Shown one piece after another: positions 36,210 through 48,777 of a stretch of DNA of 64,000 nt. The position numbers and the translations under genes were made by a program. The stretch comes from Rhynchonema sp. JSB1_4 (taxonomy: Eukaryota; Nematoda; Chromadorea; Monhysterida; Xyalidae), in assembly GCA_030248065.1 (NCBI GenBank), contig JASAMV010002062.1, positions 31,830 to 95,829 on the forward strand. The letters are read 5' to 3'. The notes below the pieces were generated by a model that saw only the letters and a program-made list of their open reading frames with translations, did no database searches and was not told the origin of the DNA. Within the stretch, counting starts at the first letter, position 1; each line of letters begins with the position of its first letter.

Positions 36210-37456
36210 CCATCCGCCGTTCGTTCTTTTGTGTTACCAACCATCTGAATTGTAGTGCAATGAAAATTGATCTTGTGACATCTCAACACTGCTGCTTGTG
36301 TATAAAGTGAATTGCGATTTTGAATTATATATTGATTGATGGATAATATATTTTTGTTTAGTGCTTGGGCGGATTCTAATTTATCTGTTTAATTTATGGA
36401 GAATAATGCCCGCCTAGTCACTGAACAGCTGATTTTCTGTCCACCCTTACTGTCCAATGACGAGCTAGTTTGAATCCATGCTGCTTTCCTCAATTTGAAT
36501 TTATCAAGTTTTGAAGATTTTTTGAATTTACTGTGCTTTTGTGATTCGGTCAACATTTTTTACAATGTTAAAGCAACCCCTCGTGAAAAAAGCAGCTATC
36601 GTGAAACCAAGTAGTGGCTGTGTGGTGCAGTTTTGTTGACGAAAGGTTCACAATAGCTGACTTATCTTGAATGAACTTCCATTTCTGGCCATCTGCACAT
36701 ATTTTTCGTTATCATGTTTTGGATAATTATTTGTGTTGTGATATGCTACGCCTAAACATTAACTCAGCGTTTCATTGTGGTTTAACAATATTTATCTAAC
36801 GGCTTGGTCTGATTGTCAGTTTCACACACAAAAAAATATTTTGTTTTTTCTAATTTTTATCCAACGTTTCGCACGGGCCATGCCACACACCATTTCTGTT
36901 CATAATTTCCGTCGATGTTTCAAAAGTTTGTGTGCGTTCATATGTCTGTGTTGTCCGTAAGCGCGTTTAATCGAGAAATTAGCGGTTTCTTCTGACTGGG
37001 TGTTCAATTTTTGGGGTACAACAGAAGAAAGCATTTTGCATTTGGTACCTGAAAATTTTGCGCCCAAGATTTTGACTACTTTTTGCACAAAATCTGTGAC
37101 AATACCTTCATTCAAGACGATGCCAAGAATTTTTCAGTCTTTTCCTTCTGGAATTGGAATTCTTTATTCTGTGTCCATATTTGAAATAAAGATGATGGAG
37201 TTTGTCTGTCTTCCAAAAATCTTTGCACATTGCTAATATTGCATGAAGTGTGTGGTTCTAACAGATGAAGTACCACCAACGGCCTGGGATGAGGCTGTTG
37301 TTATTCTTTGCTTTCGGATGATGATTCATGATGATTTCGTTGGTCTGTAAATCTTATAATATTGTCTGGCTTTTCGCGATAACAACCATTATAATCGGTC
37401 AGTGCCACGATCTTTCAGACAGTGGGATTCCAACAAGCCGAAAAAAGTTACCCAAG
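36210..37456. other. Intergenic, tropomodulin to PHYHIP-like gene
   Basis: AT-rich unique sequence with no supported exon. It presumably holds the tropomodulin 3' UTR and the next gene's promoter. I see no clear element ends. Confidence 0.5.
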
Positions 37457-40400
37457 ATGTTCCCAGGTGGTCGTGGTGGGCCAGGTCGACCGCCAATGTA
37501 CGATCGTTCGAATATGATGGACCCGGGTTGGTCGTTGAAAAGTGTGAATGCGAAAGCATGCGAAATGTTTTCGGATTTGCGTAGAAAATGCGTGCGTTTT
37601 TCAGAATTTGATTTTTATTGTTCGACAGCCCGTTGCAGTAGCTGTCACCTCCTCGCGGTGACGGGTGGAAACGATCGAGGTTAAGAGCTAGCCAAGCACA
37701 GCTTCACAGCTCAACACAGGTTGCACCACAGTCGGCAACGGACGCCCGCCAGCGGGCGCTCGTGTCATCGAAATAGTTAACGTGTCGCCGAAATAGTTAA
37801 CACAACAGTCGCCACAGAGTTCCTAACAGTTTAACGGAACGAAGACAGTCTACATGGGCAGAGGGCCGTTGGATGGCCGAATTGTGTCTTGGGTGGCCGA
37901 ATTTATTAGGGAGACTACACGTTTTGACAAGGATTCCGGCATAGTGCAGCATAGAAATAGGAACAGTCCTGTCACAGTCAGCACACATCACACAATCAAC
38001 GGGGATTTGTTCTACACAGAATAATGGTCCCTAAGTTGCTGGGTTTGTGTAAAAATCTCTATCATGGGGTTCCACACTGGCGCCGCACCTGCCCACGAAT
38101 CATCATCATCATATTGTCCGACACCGATGACACGCTCTAATATTTGAAGAAGAATAATAATGAGCGCCGCAGGCTTTCGAAACGGAAACACGCGGTTCAC
38201 TTGGAACTGAAAGCACATCTGTTCTCACCGGCATCCTTCAATGCCCAAGCTCAAATCTTTTCTTTTAAAATTTATCATTTTTACTAAGTAAGTTTCACAT
38301 GGCGATTGTGCTATTCGGCTGACGAGCGGGGGGCACAACGTCACGCCGATGGTCTCGAATACCCCGCGAAACCTAGGCGTAGACAGGACTCCAAATTAAT
38401 TTTTTCAATAATTTGCTAAATACAACAGTCACACAATGCCCTCGCATCCCTCAAGTATAATAACAATAAGTCAGTCAACTCGCTTGGAAATTTTTGCACG
38501 AAATCCTGACATTTTCGAAGCAAAATAATGATTTTATTTTTTATACTGCGTTTATTTTCATTCATGTGGTCTCCGTGAAAAGCACTGCTGATCCTATGAT
38601 CCTTTTTTTCTCTTATATTTTTCGGCTAATGGCACAGTCATCATATCAAGTGGTCAAGTGACTTCGTCAGCTCAAGCAGCCCCAAATGGGCGCGATTGAC
38701 AACGCACGGAGTTGATGACAAGATTTGACGATCGGATTTGACGATTGTACTATTTGGCCCGTTCCATTGAAGGCCGTCCCGATTTCGACCACAGCCGTGA
38801 TTACGATGGCAATTACGATGACAGCTATTGGCCGCAACAACCGAGTGGATTTGGCCCGATGCCAAGCAGCTGGCGTACGGCCAGGCCACATCAGGCGGCA
38901 CTGACGGCCCCCATGCCCTATGCCAGAGGCTATGGTGGACCGGGCGGGGGTTAGTGGTGGTGTTTGTTTGGTTTGGTTTTATAGATTTTGGTAGCAGGAG
39001 CGTGTGTTTTTTCGTTGTTCAGTTGAGTGAAATGTTTTGCCAGCAATGATAAAGCGGACGATACAGACAATTCTGTGATCTGAACCCTACTTCCCGAAAA
39101 CCGAAGACCAATAAATAATTTCCGCCACCCAAGATTGCACTTGGACATTTTATTGACACGATGATTTTATTCAAATTGTTTGATTTCAGCTGGCCGTCGC
39201 CCGCTTATCGAAGACCATTCGGAAGATGTGTCAATCCCGACCAGTGGCTCGTTCAGTACGCCCAGCGCTGCACCCATTTATCAGGCGCAAACGTATGTGG
39301 GGCATGGGGTTCACAGAAATTGTTGTTCACGGTGATGCTACTATTGGGCTGAAACCTGATCTATCCTATATTAAGCTGGTTCGCGGAATGTTTGATCTGT
39401 GCCTTTTGGAGTAGGACCTTGGTCGAGTGGTAAATGTTTCGCGTTCGACATCTAAACATCAATCGTTTTCGTGAGTGATAATGTCGCTAAGTAATCGAAA
39501 TTCAGTGAACTCAACTAATATCGTGCCCCCCCAATTTCAGCGCGATGGAGATGTTCAGTACGCTGAATCGTCAGGTTGATGCGATGTTGGCGACTAGCCA
39601 GGCGCAGACGAGCATCAGTGCTGCGATGCAACAACGCGCGCCACTCATAATGGACAGACCGGGCAATGCAGCAACCATGCAGCCGGACTCGTTGTATCAG
39701 GACTTCAATGGTTGGTTTGGGCAAGATGTTTTCCATTTGAAAATGTTTATGAACCATTGCGGTCGTTGAGGGGTTATTCTTGCCACCGGGAAGACATGAG
39801 AACCGGTCTCAACTTGGGAGGTTGTTTGTTGCTAAACGACACGAATTTTAGCCTCAATCTTTCTGTTGTATGTCAGTTCGTCACGAAAATCGTTTGATAT
39901 GACGAAACTGCTTTATTTCTGTCTTGTGTGAGTAGGTTTTTATGATAGCAATTCACGGACGTTCAGTCGTTCGCACAATGATCACTTGCAGCTCCCGAAC
40001 GGCCATGGCCATTATCAGTGGAGCACGAGACGGGCGCGGTGTTGTGCGAAGTCAGATGGCATGCGCCATTGCAAGTCTCGCGTTAGTTGGCGTTTGAAAA
40101 ATTTGCGAATCACAAATTTTCGATACGTTTTATGCTTGGTTATTTTCAGCAACTTTTTTGCGCCTGTTTCTAGGCAATTCCGACTATTTCTATCGCGTGG
40201 ATGCACACGGCGGACACCTGCAGGTGCTGTTGGTGACCCGTTTGAAGAGTTTTGTTATCACAGGACTTATGTAAATGCTGGCGTTGTGCCATTCCATTTA
40301 GCATTTGAAGTCCAATCTGCCATATTTGAAAGTGAAAATGTTCCGTCTTCCACGTAACTTGCACTCTACGTTTACGCGGAAATATAATAGCTTTACGGAC

Positions 40401-43400
40401 TAACTTTGCGAACCATACCTGATCCTACCAAAGTTTTCAAGCAAATCATAGGTCAATGTGACTAGGGATCGTTATAGCCGGTGCCGGATACCTTCCGATC
40501 CTTAACTGTGACTGGTCGCGGTCACTTTCTATACTTCCATCCAGTAATTTCACTAATCATTATTTACCAACCATTTTGCAGTCGATGGAGTTGCCTTCAT
40601 GGCGAACAACACTCAAAATGAAGACCACGCCGGGTCAATGGTACACGGTTGAGGTGAAGGCGATTGCTACTGGCGGACGGGTGTTGGGCGTGGGACGCGC
40701 TGAGTTCAAAGCTGGTTAGGCGGATTGTGTCTTCTTATTTCGTATGGAATCATACTCGGTCGGGCGGACCCTGCGGACAATTTTGTTTTCGGCCAGGTTG
40801 ACAAACAAAGCAAAACAAAGTGTCCGCTGGGGGTAACAACGATCCCTGGTGGTCCGGCGACTTTGTTTTTGACTGAATATGACTGTGCTGAAGAGCAGCA
40901 CATTTATATTTTGTCCGCGCGACCAAGTCAAGCTTTCACTGTCAACGTTTGACTGGTGGTTTCAGTTTTTGTTGCGCTGACCGAAATTAGTGCGCCAGTT
41001 CTTTCACAAAATAGTATCCAACCAAAAAATCGACATTCCTACCCGGCAAAAGTTGATACAGCTTCTCAATGCTTCTCCATTTCACAAACCGACTGACATT
41101 GTAATTCTGCAGTGTTCACGCGCGAAGAAATGATCCGTTTATACGAGACGTGCGTCGACTTTGTGGGTGACTCAATGCACGCGTTCGATGTGTTCTATCG
41201 ATGCAAACCAAAGCCGTACTTCGACAACATAAAGTTCAATCGCGCCTCGATAATGGAGGTGTATTTGAAGGACAATAACGGACAAGCGGCGTCGCCCATC
41301 AATGGTTAGGGAGCGTTTTTTCTTTTTGTTTGTTTGTTTTTTTTGGAAACTTGTGTTTTTTCTCTATTTTAGCTTTGGATTATTGTGTTTTCAGGTGTGA
41401 TCAACGGTCTATTCTTCTCGGCACGTCTGTCGGGTAACCAGGTGCCGAATCATTCGCCGTTTGGCAACATACGAATGTGGGTCAAATTTGATTTTTTTAT
41501 ACCTTGTGTAGGCTTGAACTGTCCGTGGCGAGTTTTTTTTTCGCTAAAATCTGACTTGACCTATTTGAGACCACCAGCATTTCTCTTGATGCTGCAGCGT
41601 TTGATGACCGGCCAGCACTCTTTCTAACTGTAATCTTCGTCCCCGACGCGAAACAAAAAAGTTTGAAATAAAAGAAATATTTCACAATTTTCCAACCCCG
41701 ATCTGTAGGTGTGTGCCGGCGAGTCGTCTATTCGATCTCGAACATCACCGTCTGTGGTTCGCCGACTTCTATTGCAACTACGTCACCCATTATGTGACGG
41801 TCGTGTGCTCGCTAAGGGGCTCGGAGGTGGACCAATACTGTGAACGATGTCTGATTCCGTTGAATGTTGGTCTAATGTTATACTTTTGTGCTTTGCAGTG
41901 TATCAGTTAGTATGTTTTTTTTCAAAATTCTATGGGCGAATTTCGCACCTGACCTAGATGTCAAGCTTTTTGGTAAAAGCTACACTCAAATTTTCGCTTG
42001 TATGCAAATACAAACGTGATAATTTTGGGCAGACCTTGCGCCGAACCTCCCAACTTTCAGGTGCAAATAAAAATTTAATCAAATAATAACCAAATTATCG
42101 GTTAGATTCTTTGTTTTGACCTGAATATTGCAATGCAATGCAGCCTGAATTCATGATAAAAAGACTAGTAGTGATTTTTTTCGTTAATCAATTTGGTTTC
42201 GTTGTTGATCATACGCTGTCGCGGAGCGCCGTGCGGTTTTTATGGCTACTACGTATAAATGGCATGAAACATTCCCACTCTTCCATTCCAGCCCAGCACC
42301 AATCCGTTCCTTCGTTGCATTCCGGCGCTGGAGAACCCGAACTGGTGCGAGTACTGGGTGAATCGGAAGGTCTGGGTCGAATTCTACTACACCGAGAACA
42401 TTCCGTTGAATTGGGGTACGTTTGGGGTTGAATTGATTTTGAGGTTTCCCGTTTTTTCATTGTCAGCCTTGGCTGGCTCAATTTAGACGATTGTCTCTGT
42501 TCACTCGTACAGTTGTATCATCAGCAAAACGTTTTGTGCTCTGTTGAATTTTGTGACGAGCAATGAATAAAACACCATTAGCCCATTCAGTAATGATAGC
42601 GATGCGTTCGCCCCTTTGCAAAAGCGCTGTGTAGTGTTCACTGTTAGTTAGTTTATTGCGTCGGCACCAACTCAATAATACATCAATAAGATGATTAAGT
42701 GAAAGAAGCATAATTACAAGACCGGGTGTGGACTTTACGGTGTTCACTGTTCATGGCGATCTTTCGTTGAGTAACCGACAGATCGGTCTCCAACTTGCCG
42801 TTTGTGTCCTATTTAGCAGTAAATGGTTTTTGAAGGGGGGACCCGGTAGTGCACGATGCGCGGTACCCAAACCACATCAAGCCAAAAAGCGCGCTGGTTG
42901 ATTACACCAATATGTTCTCATAATTTTTATTTTGTCGTCCCCAAATGACAAGCCAAACAATGACAATTGCCAGGTCGTTTCGACCAAATCATGGCCACGT
43001 TCAGCGGCACGAGCAAACCGGGCGGCCTGCCGCACAACAAGAACTGCACCATCTGCAATCTGTACCCGATCGCGCCACCGACCGGATCAAAACGCGACGA
43101 GAATCAACATCCCGATGGCGATCAGGTTGGATAAAAAAGTTTTTGGTCATTTTTTTGACGGAGTTCTCTATGCGCGGGCTTAGGTTGAATCCGGAAATCG
43201 GATTCCGGAAATATTTGCGGAAAACGCATTATTTCTGCATGCTAATTTTTGCGTTGTCCAGAAGTATTTCCGGAGCTGCGAAATGTTTTTTTATTTTTGC
43301 ATGTAAATTATGTCCGGATTCCGGATTTAACCTGTGCGCCCGAAGTGCGGTTTTTAGATTGCCTACGGGATTTGTGATGTTTTGGTTCAAGTGGTGCAGT

Positions 43401-45094
43401 CTTATTTTATTATTCATGACCTGCTGACCGTCTTTTTGTTTCGTATGTATTATCTTCAGAACCTGTTGCATGATGTGACGTTATGGATGCTTGGACAACT
43501 AAATGTTTTGCGTGAATTATTAGGAAGACTGCAAACTTGTTGGAAACTTTAGATGCAAGTAGTCATAAAGCAGCAATAACGTACATCTTGATATTGTGGC
43601 AATCCCCGCAAACCAATCCATTCCACAAACACACAACTGCTCCCTGTTTGCAGCCGGGCGGGCGTAAACGTCGCCACTCGCAGTTGGACACCGATGATTA
43701 CGAATACGAGAACAGTGTGTATGACGACACTGAGCAGCAACAACGCAGTATGTTGGGCGATGGACAGGACGCTGGACAGGTTGGGTTGGGCACACCAAAC
43801 AAGGGCTTACCGGTTGTTGAGCAGTCAGGTGCAAAGATGTCGTGCAAACTAATGCAAATATCCAACACAAGCAATGAGAATAATACTGCCTCGTATCAGA
43901 CCGGTTCGTATTCACTCGTGCTTTCCGCAGGCCACCTTTTTTATTACCGATACGTTTAATAACACTAATTTCGACCAGTCTAAAACTTGTTCATTGTGCA
44001 TCAGACAACAAATTTTACGCTGGTCGAAATGAAACACCAGTAAGTCAAATCAGTATTGGTCGCACGATGACTGAATCAGAGTTCATCTGCAGTCATCGTA
44101 CGAGTTCAACACCACTCTGCATCTGTGCATGCAACTGGAACGCGACCGAGTGACGTCATACCAACGTCGTATTGCTGCAACCAGCGACCAGTCAACCCCG
44201 TTGCCGGATGTGGACCAAGATGTGGGCGATAGTGATGTCATCGAGACCATTTGTTCGCTCGTTGATGCTGTTGTGGCTGAGATTGGGTGCGTGGCGTGTG
44301 ATGCGTCAGTTTGGATGCGTCTGTTTTGTTTTGTTTGGCTTGGTTGTGTGACGATGACGCATTCAATCATCATTATCGATGGGGATGATGACATACATAC
44401 GTACAGTGCGGAGCGACTAACTTAGGGTTTGCTGTGTGCACCAAGTTTTGAAGGTTGCATGTCGAGAAAAGCTGATCAGCTTTGAAGACTGATCTTGCTC
44501 TCCTCGCTTCTGTATCGATAGACTCATCGTTTGTTTTGGTCAGAGTAACGCAGGTGTGAGCAAAAATGCGGAAAACTGATTTTAAACTAAAAATTTTCAC
44601 GTTCAAAATATTCATGCTTGGCTTGCCATTGCAGCCCACGAATCGACTACCCATCACACGGCTTCGTCGGGTGGCCCTATAATCCCAGTCCGGAACCGGC
44701 GGTCGACGCGGAACAAAAGATCGCCTCACCGTCCGAGACCAAGACCGACTCGGGAACCAAACCGGCTGCAGAACCGAAGTCAGAAACCAATGAAACAGCA
44801 GAGTCAATAAACGAACAGCTGGCAGTCGCCGACAAGAATCTGGCCGAGTCCAAGTCCGAAGCCGTCGCTGCACTGTCTGCTCTCAAAGACACCCTGTCTC
44901 AACCCCCTCCTGTGACGGCTGCCGAAAGGGACACCCTTCAGACACCTGAAGGCCGCAACGCCTACGACCAACTATTGGCTGCAAATGCCGACCTCGATCA
45001 AAGATGCCAAGAGCTGCAACGTATGTTGAGTGGCATACATAGTTCAATGGTGCTGCTGGAGAGAAAGATCAAACCGTTGAGGGCTACGAGTTGA
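37457..45094 (+). CDS. PHYHIPL: PHYHIP/PHYHIPL-like protein, about 15 exons, about 759 aa
   Basis: Exons: 37457-37526, 38773-38949, 39190-39292, 39541-39710, 39992-40081, 40174-40223, 40582-40714, 41113-41304, 41395-41476, 41709-41865, 42292-42415, 42974-43125, 43654-43779, 44093-44286, 44635-45094. Phases all match; 760 codons with the stop. The core matches phytanoyl-CoA hydroxylase-interacting proteins: an FN3-type domain (LCEVRWHAPLQVS to WYTVEVKAIA, about residues 175-265), then YLKDNNGQAASPINGVINGL, SPFG, RLFD, LWFADFYCNY and a terminal CTIC motif. Vertebrate members are about 330-376 aa. This one adds about 170 N-terminal residues (Gly/Pro/Tyr/Asp-rich) and about 260 C-terminal residues (acidic, Gln/Ser/Glu-rich, ending in a probable coiled coil). 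The first two exons are the least certain; the acceptor at 38772 is weak. Cellular role unknown here; vertebrate members bind phytanoyl-CoA hydroxylase and are neural. Confidence 0.82.
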
Positions 45095-48000
45095 TTGAGC
45101 GTGGTTGCGGGTCGGCTTGGCACTTTGGATACCCTGAGAGATCAAGCGAAACAGCGAACTTGTTATCCTCGGGATTCAAAGTTCTGTGTCGTGCTGTCAA
45201 GTTTGTGTTACATGTACAAACTCTCGATTTTATCATCCATGGCATAATTCCGAATAATTGCTAACTATGTGTTTATGTGTGGCTGAACACAAATCTGTCT
45301 TATTTTCTGTTCAAACGTCGTGATTGACATTGGTAAAAATGTATTTTGTGCCCATAAACCAAAACATGTTGATTCAAGTCAAGTTACTTTGTTGGTTTTG
45401 CTTTTTGGGGATTTTCTTTTGTTTATCAGCCATTGCTCCGCTTTTTCTGTTGCGTGTGTATGACACACTCGTATCTTGCCATATCAGTTGCGAAATAAAA
45501 TGTGAATACCTTATGGTACTTATGTAATTTTTTTTGCTTTTCATCTCATTTTATGATGCACTCTAATTTGTTGATTACATGATAATGCCAGTTGTGTTAC
45601 CTGTGTATTTTTTTGTTCTTATACTTTCGTTAGTGTTACTGTACGTCTCTAACTTAGATGCAGATGCCGCAAACAAGTTTATCCACTGCATTGAATAACT
45701 TGATTTCGTTTTGTTGTTTTTTCAGATTATGGTTCTTCACTTTTCGCGCATCCATTTCGTACCGCGTATATAATCTATATAATTTTGGGTAAAACTTGGT
45801 TTGCTGGTGAACTATCGGGTCCGTTCGTATTTCTATAAAAATAGTATTCGCCTTCATTGTTTTGCTGTTGAATAAAAAGTGCAAATGTGGCTTTTACTTG
45901 ATAAGTTGACTGCACATGCAATTTTCAAATCTCCCGCCAACAAAACAATTTGTTTTCATATTTCATTGACAAAAGCGTTTGGATGTGCCAGTTTCACTGA
46001 CCTAATAACACTCTCATTCACAAGTTGTCAAAACAATCACAAAAGAGTGCACGCATGTGGAAAATAAAAATTGTACAATTAAAGTTTTAGCGTGCACCGG
46101 ATCAGTACGGTTTTTATGTCCGAAAACTTTAATTAAGTGGTGTTACAGCCGTGACGATTTTAACTTTAATTCCAATATAATTTTGCGATGTGAAAGTAAA
46201 ATAGAACTACGTGCCCATTCTTATCAAAAACCCAACGCAGCAGTAACAGTTGATGTAACCCTTGTGTGCCTGCCAAGTACTACTACAGTGTAAATATGGG
46301 TAGCAACTTGCATAAGTTTTTGTGCAAATAGATTCTTTAATACCAAGTCAATAGGTACGTTTGATTTAATACTATTTGCAAGAGGGAGGAACAACGGTGT
46401 GAGACATTATTTTTCAGAGTAAAAACTACCGGTTGTTCAACCAAGACTTCAGGCTTTGACAACCTTGCTTCAATTTTTGTCCCAGTTTCTGAAAAAATAG
46501 TTTTTCTTCCTTGCCAAAATCACAATCAAGACATCATAAAACGTTTCGTGTATTATTTTATTGATATGACTTTGTTTTCAAACGTCAACCGCAAAGAGTG
46601 TAAAACTGTATACTTGTTGCATTTAGGCATACGAATTTGTAGTCTAGCTTTCATTAGACATTCGCGCCAAACTTTAGTTTTTGGGCCCCGGTTTTTTTGT
46701 ATCACTGAATTGATGTGCAATCGTTGGTTCCTGAGAATATTATTCACATTTTTATGACAAACGCGGGCCTATATTCTCAATCAGCCAAGCGTACTAACCC
46801 ACGCTGTACAAGACTGACATGAGCTGAAACCAGTTCGGTCGAAAACCCCCCAAAAAGACGCAGGCGCTGCAAAACTTTTTCGCGACCATTTTCTGAAATA
46901 AACGAAATAGTTTGCACGTTTGTTATTTGTGTACCTGCGCATTGGAGACGTGTGAAATATTTTTGACTCGTTTTATTTATCACCACCACCCGAGTGCACG
47001 CGCGAGCCACATATGTTCGCGAGACAAAAATGTGCTTTTATTTGAATGTTTGACTGGGTGATGTTTGCCTTGAGCGTTGACTGACATTTTTATGGCCTTT
47101 TTTGACATTTTAGTGTTCCATGCTCTGATTTAGATGTGCATGCACATAAGAAAGATGTACCTTGTTTCTTTGTGAATATTATGTCATTTTGTCAACGTGT
47201 GTCGGTTATTTTATCCCGTGATTTTGTGAGACCGAGGTCGCAAAGTCCCAAATTCCTGAACTTTAATCCGCACATTTATGTTACTCCAAATCTAGAAAAT
47301 ACTATTTTCTTCTGGTCAAATGATAGTAACGAGCACGCGCGTGCGTAGTGCGAAAATTACATGCTACAGTTTCAGAGGGCCAAAGAAGGCAAATCTGCGC
47401 GCATTCTTGGCATCCATCAAAGGTAAATATTAGTACCGTGTACACAAGCTGCTATGCGTCCTATTGTACTGTCGTTTGTAGCGAACATTTTCAGAAAATA
47501 TCGCTCGCAACAAACTGAGGATCTCGTACTCGTGTATACTTGATCTACGCTTGTATCTTAATGTGCACGGCACTAAATATTCAGATCTCACAAATCCATC
47601 TGCATGACAAAGATTTCGTGCATGCGCTTTGCGGTACTGCGAACACTAAGTTTTATACAACGCCACATTTTGGCAGAATGTAATATTTCTAATAATAATA
47701 ATTCAACGATACCGCATGTATACAAGAAATGTGACGTTGTGTACAGGTCAAGACACTGTTACAGTCAGTGAGCTCGGAGCCAAGTGTTGACGCTGCGCGC
47801 ACGCTTACGCCATTATGATGTTTACATGTTGCCCGGTTTGGGAACGGCAAACACAGACGAAATTGAGACAAAAACCTTTATTTCAACGTTGTTCTGCTTC
47901 AATGTATGTAGTTGGCCAAGATATTCTGAAAGCTGGAGACAATTTCAAACATTGGTGTCAATTACCATTTTGAAAAAGCTTAATCAACCATATTCCCAAA

Positions 48001-48777
48001 CCTGATCAAATCAAATGTCGTCCCAAATTCATTTAAACTCCCTGAACGAGAAATAAATCGTTGTCCACAAAGCATTTGTACATTGCGTAAAATTCCGCTT
48101 TTCACGAATAGGTATACCGCTTCACCTTGCCTGGTTATCACTCTTATCAAACTCTTGAATGAGCGTTTATGCAAATGTTAGGCTGTGTGTGTCTGTGTGG
48201 CTTGGTATGTATTTTGCGCCCCAATATCGGCTAACCCCCAATACCCTGCAAAAAAGTTTGCTCGCAGATGGAGTTCATTTTTTTCTTGCTAACCGCAAAC
48301 TCTTGTGATAACCATTTCCATGGTTTTTTTACTCCAAACTGGTGTGTTTGTGCGTTTCGTCCGTTTTTTTGCAACGTGCCAATGTGCGAAGTCATTTTTA
48401 CCCGGTCATGCAAATTTTGCACGAGGCTTCGAAAACCGCTGATTACTTTTGACACTAAGTATGCAACATACAGTCTGCAACAGTAATAACAAACTGGTAT
48501 CTAGTTTTTGTTAATGTCGTCTGGTATTCCCGTATTCATTCATATTTTTATGAGCAACGAACTTCGGGTGCGCGTGCATTCTTTTCGAATTACGCAACAA
48601 ACAAATTATACTTGATAGAACAAATGTACCATTGAGTGCTTGCTTGAGAAAAACCTACAGTTTTAAATTATTCTGGTCATGAAAAAAGCATTTTCCTTAT
48701 ACTAGGTTTATTATCAGGGAATCCGCAAGTATTTGACAGCATTTCGATACAAAAAAGTTCAAATAAACAAATCCAAA
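45095..48777. other. Intergenic, PHYHIP-like gene to SESTD1
   Basis: 3.7 kb of AT-rich sequence with no supported exon, no repeat arrays and no transposon ends that I can recognise. It is strikingly cleaner than the rest of the window. AATAAA-type signals occur after 45490 and could end the PHYHIP-like transcript. Confidence 0.5.

Noticed and set aside
39415..39480. GGTCGAGTGGTAAATG resembling a serine-type tRNA D-arm
   Set aside because: No box B follows at the right distance and there is no acceptor stem. It lies in a PHYHIP-like intron.
39936..40090. Alternative PHYHIP-like exon reading GFYDSNSRTFSRSH from the acceptor at 39935
   Set aside because: That frame does not continue into a domain and loses phase with the next exon. 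The acceptor at 39991 gives an FN3-like strand (LCEVRWHAPL) that joins the next exon in phase.
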